DNA from: Rhyzopertha dominica
Lineage: Eukaryota > Arthropoda > Insecta > Coleoptera > Bostrichidae
DNA: 64,000 nucleotides
Assembly: GCA_025024175.1 (NCBI GenBank)
Contig: QCXZ01000001.1
Span: forward strand, 23,064,001-23,128,000
Direction: 5' to 3'
Below are positions 58,813 to 64,000 of this stretch, piece after piece (position 1 is the first letter of the stretch; every line of letters begins with the position of its first letter). The translations under genes and the position numbers were made by a program. Below the pieces are notes generated by a model, which was not told the DNA's origin, did not search any database, and worked only from the letters and a program-made list of their open reading frames with translations.

Positions 58813-59087
58813 AAACTCAAGAAACCAAAGAGGCCACCCCCGCCCCCTACCACCTCTTCGCCCGCAAAGAGCGAACTTCAGGCGGCAGAGTCGGGCTACG
58901 ACAGCGGGTTCGACGGAGACGGCGTCGAACACATCGGGCACTCTGGGGGCTTTTCGGGTGGCATGGGCGCCGAACTGAAGGCGGCCCTGGGTTCAGGCCA
59001 CCACCACCCCAAGGAGAGGGTCGAGTTCCAAATGCACGGGCACGATGGGCCCGACAGCTACAAGTGGGGCTTCGACCANGGAGAGGG
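58813..59087 (+). CDS. Exon 4: Pro/Gly/His-rich region and start of putative chitin-binding R&R domain
   Basis: The acceptor is CACCCAG ending at 58812; the donor is GTAACG at 59088. The exon has 275 nt: 91 codons plus two bases (phase 2), with the split codon starting GG (Gly). It begins Lys-Leu-Lys-Lys-Pro-Lys followed by a five-proline run and Thr-Thr-Ser-Ser, then a Gly/Ser-rich stretch with a His-His-His-Pro site, then RVEFQMHGHDGPDSYKWGFD. The last part resembles the Tyr-x-Phe-x-Tyr-(Asp/Glu)-Thr-Gly opening of insect R&R chitin-binding domains; the residue after Phe-Asp is blurred by an N at 59079. This is the most GC-rich part of the window. The rest of the domain should be in exon 5, outside the window. 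Confidence 0.85.
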
Positions 59088-62000
59088 GTAACGCTTTTGC
59101 TTCTGTCGCTTCTTAGGGGGTTGTATGAGCACATGATTGGGTTCAAATTTCAGTAGGTACACGTCTTTAGGGAAAGGTGTGAGTTAATTTCGGGACTATA
59201 AGCAATCCCACTTCTGAAGTTGACCATCTTTCCTAAACGAACACAAGTTTTATGTTTTGAAGTTTTCCTAGCAAAAAAAAAGTTATAATATACCCCTGTT
59301 CACAGAACTGTAAAGTTATGTCATCAATTCCATTACCATCATAATAAGATACCCGTGACCGTGACAACGCAGAGAGAATTACATTTAAATTGGCATTAGT
59401 GTATACAATATTGTCAAAAACCTTTNGCTTATAGCGAATTNTAAGTTTAAGGTTTGCATTGGCAATCAACATTGCGTTTTTCTTTGTCAGTGCGTGTATT
59501 TGAAAGTTTATGGTGTACAACATCACAACACACAACTGCATACCCGACGATAATGAATAAGAGAAGTGACTTCAGACTAATTGATCACGTAACTTAAAAG
59601 TTCTGTTAAAAATGGTATATGCAAATCTCAAACTTCAATTAATAAACTTTCTCAAATTAATGTATTACGTTCGACTATTGCATTTTTATAAAGCGTTATG
59701 CTTGTATCTACGTACGAGTAAATGTACGCATCAATAAGTGAGGCAGTTGCACTTAATTAATCGGGAAAAGCATATCTCACTTCCCATGTTTCAATTCGAG
59801 ATGTAAGATTAAACATTTATACGTAATTGAAAGTAGACTGCAGCTTTCAGCATTGATAAATCATTGCACTTAATTACATATTTCATATATTTATTGCTGA
59901 TAAAAACTACGAATGCAATGATAAATATCAAACTGTGGATTGTTTAAGTAAAAGTCAGTTCANCTTACGTGTTATTTTTATAGCAATCCCACTCTAGTTC
60001 TGATTAATTCCTCAGTGTATCTTAGAAAAGCTTGTTGGGTATTTACTGTTGGTATTTTTTGAAATGACAGGCATTCATTATTAAATCATCGTTATTGTTA
60101 TATTCAGACAAGCACAATTCAAGTTTTTTCAGGTGGATCACTTACTGATATTCTTCGGAAAAATCAATTACGATTCTAGTGTTGTCAACCAAAGGAATAA
60201 AAATAATATTTTCATGACTAAAAAACAAGAACTCCATTACAGCAAAATACATAACTAACTTAAAGTTCTCTTTTTTATCGAATGCATAATATGTTTATAC
60301 AGGTAAATCATTAATAGTGGTACATATATAGTTGTGTTTAATAATGACTATTAAGTCTAGCCTAGCCTAGTCCAAATTTTGCTCCCTATCATTGAATTTG
60401 GGAGGTTGACCCAACTTTTGTTCTATACCTAAGTTTTACGGTGCAGGAAGCCCGTTTTTAATGTATTATTCCTAATATAATTAAACTATAGTCAACTGAA
60501 GTAATAAATATATTATACTTGTTAAAAGTCGGTAAATTCAAGCGTTTATTTTTAGATAGACCATTCAATTTATCTGTGCACTGAATATAAATGCCGAATG
60601 TTTAAAAAAGAAATTATTATAAGGTACTATTTTGTTTAATCCAATGCTGTATTCAAAACGGGTTATTCCGTTTAAAATAACGAGTTTTATCGTTTAAACC
60701 ACCAGCCTAGGGCTTCAAATAAAAACTGTACTGGAAATGTTTATTTATAGTTCTTAAAACTAAAAATGATAAAACGGCTTATAACTCAAAGAAGTGCTAC
60801 AAAGGACCCATTCTGTGAGTGGGGGGGGGCATTAATGGCAGTCTTAATCGGGGATTTAAACCAGGCAAACACAGACGATACACAACAATACCCGACTAGA
60901 CAGCTCCTGAAAACATTTTATACCTGTACTGACATAAACGACCCACCCCTCGCAGCATGGGTCCTTTGTAGCACTTCTTTGACTTATAAGCCGTTTTATC
61001 ATTTTCAATTTTAAGAAGTATATTATGTATGTTATTTTTTTTATTATATTTTGCTACTGAAATTTCAATTCTAATTTAAACACCATGCGTTATGTTTAAT
61101 TGCACCAGTATAGTTATTCAANATNTGGTAAATTGCAATACACATAACACATCGAAGTAATNTTTAAACTAAAAATGGAACCATCGCATTTTCGTTGTTA
61201 TAAAGAGCAAAAAAACTTAAACGTAAATGACTAGATTTTTTCAAATCGAATACTACAAATAAAACTTCCTATAATTTGACGTAAGATTGTTAACTGACCG
61301 TTTTTAACTAAATTAAAAAAATAACATATACAGTTTCCAAGAAATCATGTTATCATCTCTTACCGAGTTTCCACTGTTTTTATATTTTATTGCATTTACT
61401 TTTCATTGACTGAAGTTTAGAGACAATACTGCAAACGTAACAGTCGTTTTCACAAATACTGGAATGTTTAAAAACAATTTCGAAAAATGAGACATGAACA
61501 GTGCACATCCACTTCTGTGCAATAATTCTGCAATCATAAATGCAGCATTGTACAAGAGAAAAATAAATAAAAATTCAATGCTTAAAGAAATTGTTGAAAA
61601 TGTCTTGTGTTGTTTGGAAGACATTACCCAAACCTGTTTTAACGTTTCTCAATCTTGTGAAATCTGAAACATGTCTGGGCCAACTTCCTGAAACTAACCT
61701 GGATTCGATCCAGTTTCCTTAAACCACATCGGAACATAGTAAATAATTTCTTTCAGCAACTAGTTAATACCCTAACCATTGCAGAAAACTATTTCGTAAA
61801 ACGAGTATTAACAATTAGATGGTATAAAAGACCAACAGAATTAGTGAACCGTCTTTGAAAATGAAAGGGGTCCCATCCTGTTATATAAGAAAACCTTACT
61901 TGTTTGAAAAATTCTAGAATTTTGCAATACTTCTTTGAATTAACTGATTAAACACAGATTTGGAAGTTAACGTAAGTTAATTGTTGTTGATGCTGAATTC

Positions 62001-63930
62001 GGTATTTATGACATTTTCTTCAGTTCCTTCTAAATGTTAATAGTTGTATCATACTAATTCAGCCATTGGAAGCAAATTTGCCAACTCCTAAAGAGATAAC
62101 AAAAACACATACAGATTAAAATAATAAATCTTGCTCAGAAACAAAAGAAAATCGACTAGAGACGCTACCGTGACTTCTTTATAAAAAGTCAACAACTATT
62201 GACAATCTACATCAAATGAAAGGAAGTTGAATTTCACTTATGATAGTGCAAAATATTAATACACTGCTATTAAAAATGAAATCATAAATTTTTATTACGT
62301 TGTAATGCTCAAAATATCTAAAAGACATAATTATAATGCTGGAAAATTTTAAGCAGAGCTTGTATTCAAACATCCTTTAGTTACTTCAACACGACAGAAT
62401 CTACTGATGTGTTATAAGAAAATTATATAGCATACTGCATGTAACTAGGTCATCATGTGCTCGTCCAACACCTTTCTTAATCTGTCTGTTGTCAAGTCTT
62501 AACTATGCCTTATTGTTACAGCTTTTCATTCATACTAATCTCCATCTATCATTAATAAAATCATAAAACAAATATTAAAATATCTTAATACCGAACAAAG
62601 ATGTATTTTTGAATCGCCAAGAGGCAGTGGCGACTTGAATTATTACGAAACTCATGCGTTATACGCACTGTTGGTACAACAACAGATTACTTTTCAACAA
62701 TGTGATGCTTTCACTCAATAAATTAGGCCTAGAATTCATATTTAGCTTTTTAAAAACAAATGATTCCGCGTGCGCTTTTCTAAGCGTAACAGCAAGAAAC
62801 TGCTTGCCGTTACGTAACCCATAATTACTCATTACGCATTTACTGAATTAACCATCAGGAATCAAGAGTATCTCATTACTTTTTCTGACATGTCCTTCTT
62901 GCATGCTCGCTCTACTTGCTGCCAAAAAAACGCTCCCGACTAAACATTCCATTTTCTGCTATAACAATAATGCTTTCTAGCTACTGCGTCACGGCTCAAT
63001 GGAACTGCAAGCAAATTTCTCTGTTTGCCCTCCAACGAAAGCTTATAGGCTTCTAAGTGTTGATCGATCGAGGAAAGCAAACAAACGGACGTGATTTTTT
63101 AATAAGGAGAAATGACCGACGCTTTTTAGGCGATTTTCTATCTGAACGAGTTCTGCGAATGGACCTCCGCATATAATATGCAAATTCAGGGAAATGAAAC
63201 CGATTTTATTTGCAGAAAACAAAAACCTCAGGTTCGATGACTTCGCCAAGTGGACATTAAATGAGAAATCTGTATTAAGATGCTATAATGCTGAAGTCAT
63301 GCTGGCGCCTAGGTTTCAAATAGCGCTGATGCATTATTGTTTTACACCGCATATATACAAAAAAAACTTCGCCATTTCAGAGTTGGAGAATTCCAGTGCG
63401 ATGTTTATTTCTAAAAATACCAACTTCTCACAGCACGTGTCTCCATTTCCATACCGTACCAGCGCAATTAGGCGATCTTCGATTGTTTTTTTCACAACTG
63501 CCAACCTTGAGGTTTAATCTTGAATCAACTTAATTGCTATGTGCTTGAAAATCCATTCATCCAAATGAAGCGTAGAATGATCACTATTTAATTGAGTTCA
63601 CCTTGGTAAAATACTTTTTTCCATCGCAATTACGTCTTTACACAAAGCCGATAGCTTACCTTTCAGACCTAATCAACTATGTGAAGTAATGGAATTCTTC
63701 TTCCTGGCTCGAAATTTAAAATTTTGCATATACCTTGTGTCCCACGAAATATGAACCATCTTAAATTACATGGAAAATAAAATATGTGCAACGTTATCAC
63801 ATCCAAAGAATTCCCTCATTTTTTAGGAAGTAGCAAAAACAGTTTTGAAATACCTATTTCCAAAAATGTTTGTGTTTAGCAAGCATTTAATTAATTACCT
63901 AGTATTGGAGTAAGAAATGTACTTGCATAC
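59088..63930 (+). other. Intron 4 (incomplete): AT-rich, no exon 5 found
   Basis: Starts with donor GTAACG. I looked for an exon completing the Gly codon and continuing a chitin-binding domain and found none. The stretch holds a hairpin element (60763-61010) and otherwise AT-rich DNA. The 107-codon open frame at 63194-63517 has no recognisable feature. Confidence 0.55.
60763..61010. repeat. Hairpin MITE, 248 bp, arms about 50 bp
   Basis: AATGATAAAACGGCTTATAA at 60765 and the reverse complement ending near 61008; the arms pair for about 48 bp with one or two mismatches through AAGAAGTGCTACAAAGGACC. A run of nine G occurs just inside the left arm. No coding. Confidence 0.85.
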
Positions 63931-63937
63931 TGAAAAG

Positions 63938-64000
63938 GTCGGATCTGAGTTGTCTCCGGTGATGACACAGGTCACGTACATGTTCTCCTCATATGCGATT
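63938..64000 (-). CDS. Possible partial exon of a minus-strand gene at the right edge
   Basis: The minus strand is open from the edge with IAYEENMYVTCVITGDNSDP, then TFS, followed by GTATGC as a possible donor at about 63932. The stretch is much richer in G+C than its flanks and reads like coding sequence, but no family is recognised. The plus-strand frame (VGSELSPVMTQVTYMFSSYA) is also open; it does not fit the phase needed for exon 5. Very tentative. Confidence 0.22.

Larger units (their letters stand above)
26415..59087 (+). other. Gene model: secreted cuticular protein, four exons seen, 3' end outside the window
   Basis: Four exons (26415-26435, 50149-50607, 52527-52787, 58813-59087) join through GT-AG introns in phases 0, 0 and 0; the last exon ends in phase 2. 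The joined protein is at least 338 residues: signal peptide, Pro/Gln-rich segment, charged helical segment, then a Pro/Gly/His-rich segment leading into a Tyr-Gly-Phe-Asp motif like the start of a chitin-binding R&R domain. This fits a structural protein secreted into the exoskeleton. A short first exon holding only the start of the signal peptide, followed by a long intron, is usual for insect cuticular genes. Introns measure 23,713, 1,919 and 6,025 bp; a fourth starts at 59088 and I found no exon 5 before 64000. Splice sites and frame are read directly; the family is inferred, and linking exon 1 to exon 2 over 23.7 kb is the weakest step. Confidence 0.72.

Noticed and set aside
58847..59146. 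99-codon Arg/Pro-rich frame on the minus strand
   Set aside because: Antisense shadow of GC-rich exon 4.
63194..63517. 107-codon open frame, candidate exon 5 or separate gene
   Set aside because: No chitin-binding features, wrong composition, antisense frame also open; no acceptor in the required phase.
63938..64000. Plus-strand reading as exon 5 of the cuticular gene
   Set aside because: The acceptor-like AAAG lacks a pyrimidine tract, and the phase required by exon 4 gives an early stop.

Overview
The window is AT-rich eukaryotic DNA from an insect. The evidence is one cuticular-protein gene with insect-style exon structure (a tiny first exon splitting the signal peptide, GT-AG introns, a TATA promoter) in a background of insect-type transposable elements: CR1-like LINE, Penelope-like elements, IS630/mariner-type, pogo-like and MULE transposase remnants, a hAT-type MITE and many palindromic MITEs. 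The species cannot be fixed from sequence alone; a large-genome insect such as a beetle would fit. Scattered single Ns show draft quality.

Layout. 1-26,300 is intergenic and made almost entirely of repeats: palindromic or foldback elements (2-1192, 1917-2290, 2407-2631, 4374-5014, 5518-7360 with a MITE nested in one arm), a decayed DDE transposase (8603-9459), a 456-bp palindrome carrying a tRNA-Thr-like cloverleaf in each arm (10229-10684), a degraded CR1-like LINE on the minus strand (11.9-15.9 kb) interrupted by a Penelope fragment with a 14-bp target duplication (12521-13280), a nearly complete Penelope-like element with a 13-bp target duplication and an inverted copy of its own 3' end (17091-20269), and a transposase fragment (20520-20890).

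26,329-64,000 is dominated by one plus-strand gene. A TATA box (about 26330) and a 7-codon exon 1 (26415-26435) are followed by a 23.7-kb intron, then exon 2 (50149-50607), exon 3 (52527-52787) and exon 4 (58813-59087). Exons join in frame into at least 338 residues of a secreted Pro/Gln/Gly-rich protein. Exon 4 stops at what looks like the start of a chitin-binding (Rebers-Riddiford-type) domain; the rest should lie beyond the right edge. All introns carry transposon debris.

The most notable observations are the tRNA-bearing palindrome, hammerhead-ribozyme-like folds in both Penelope elements, the matching structure of the two Penelope insertions (inverted tail copy plus 13-14 bp duplication), a fragment of the end of intron 1 copied into intron 3, and long inverted repeats flanking exons 2-3. 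No CRISPR array, rRNA or prokaryotic operon was seen.
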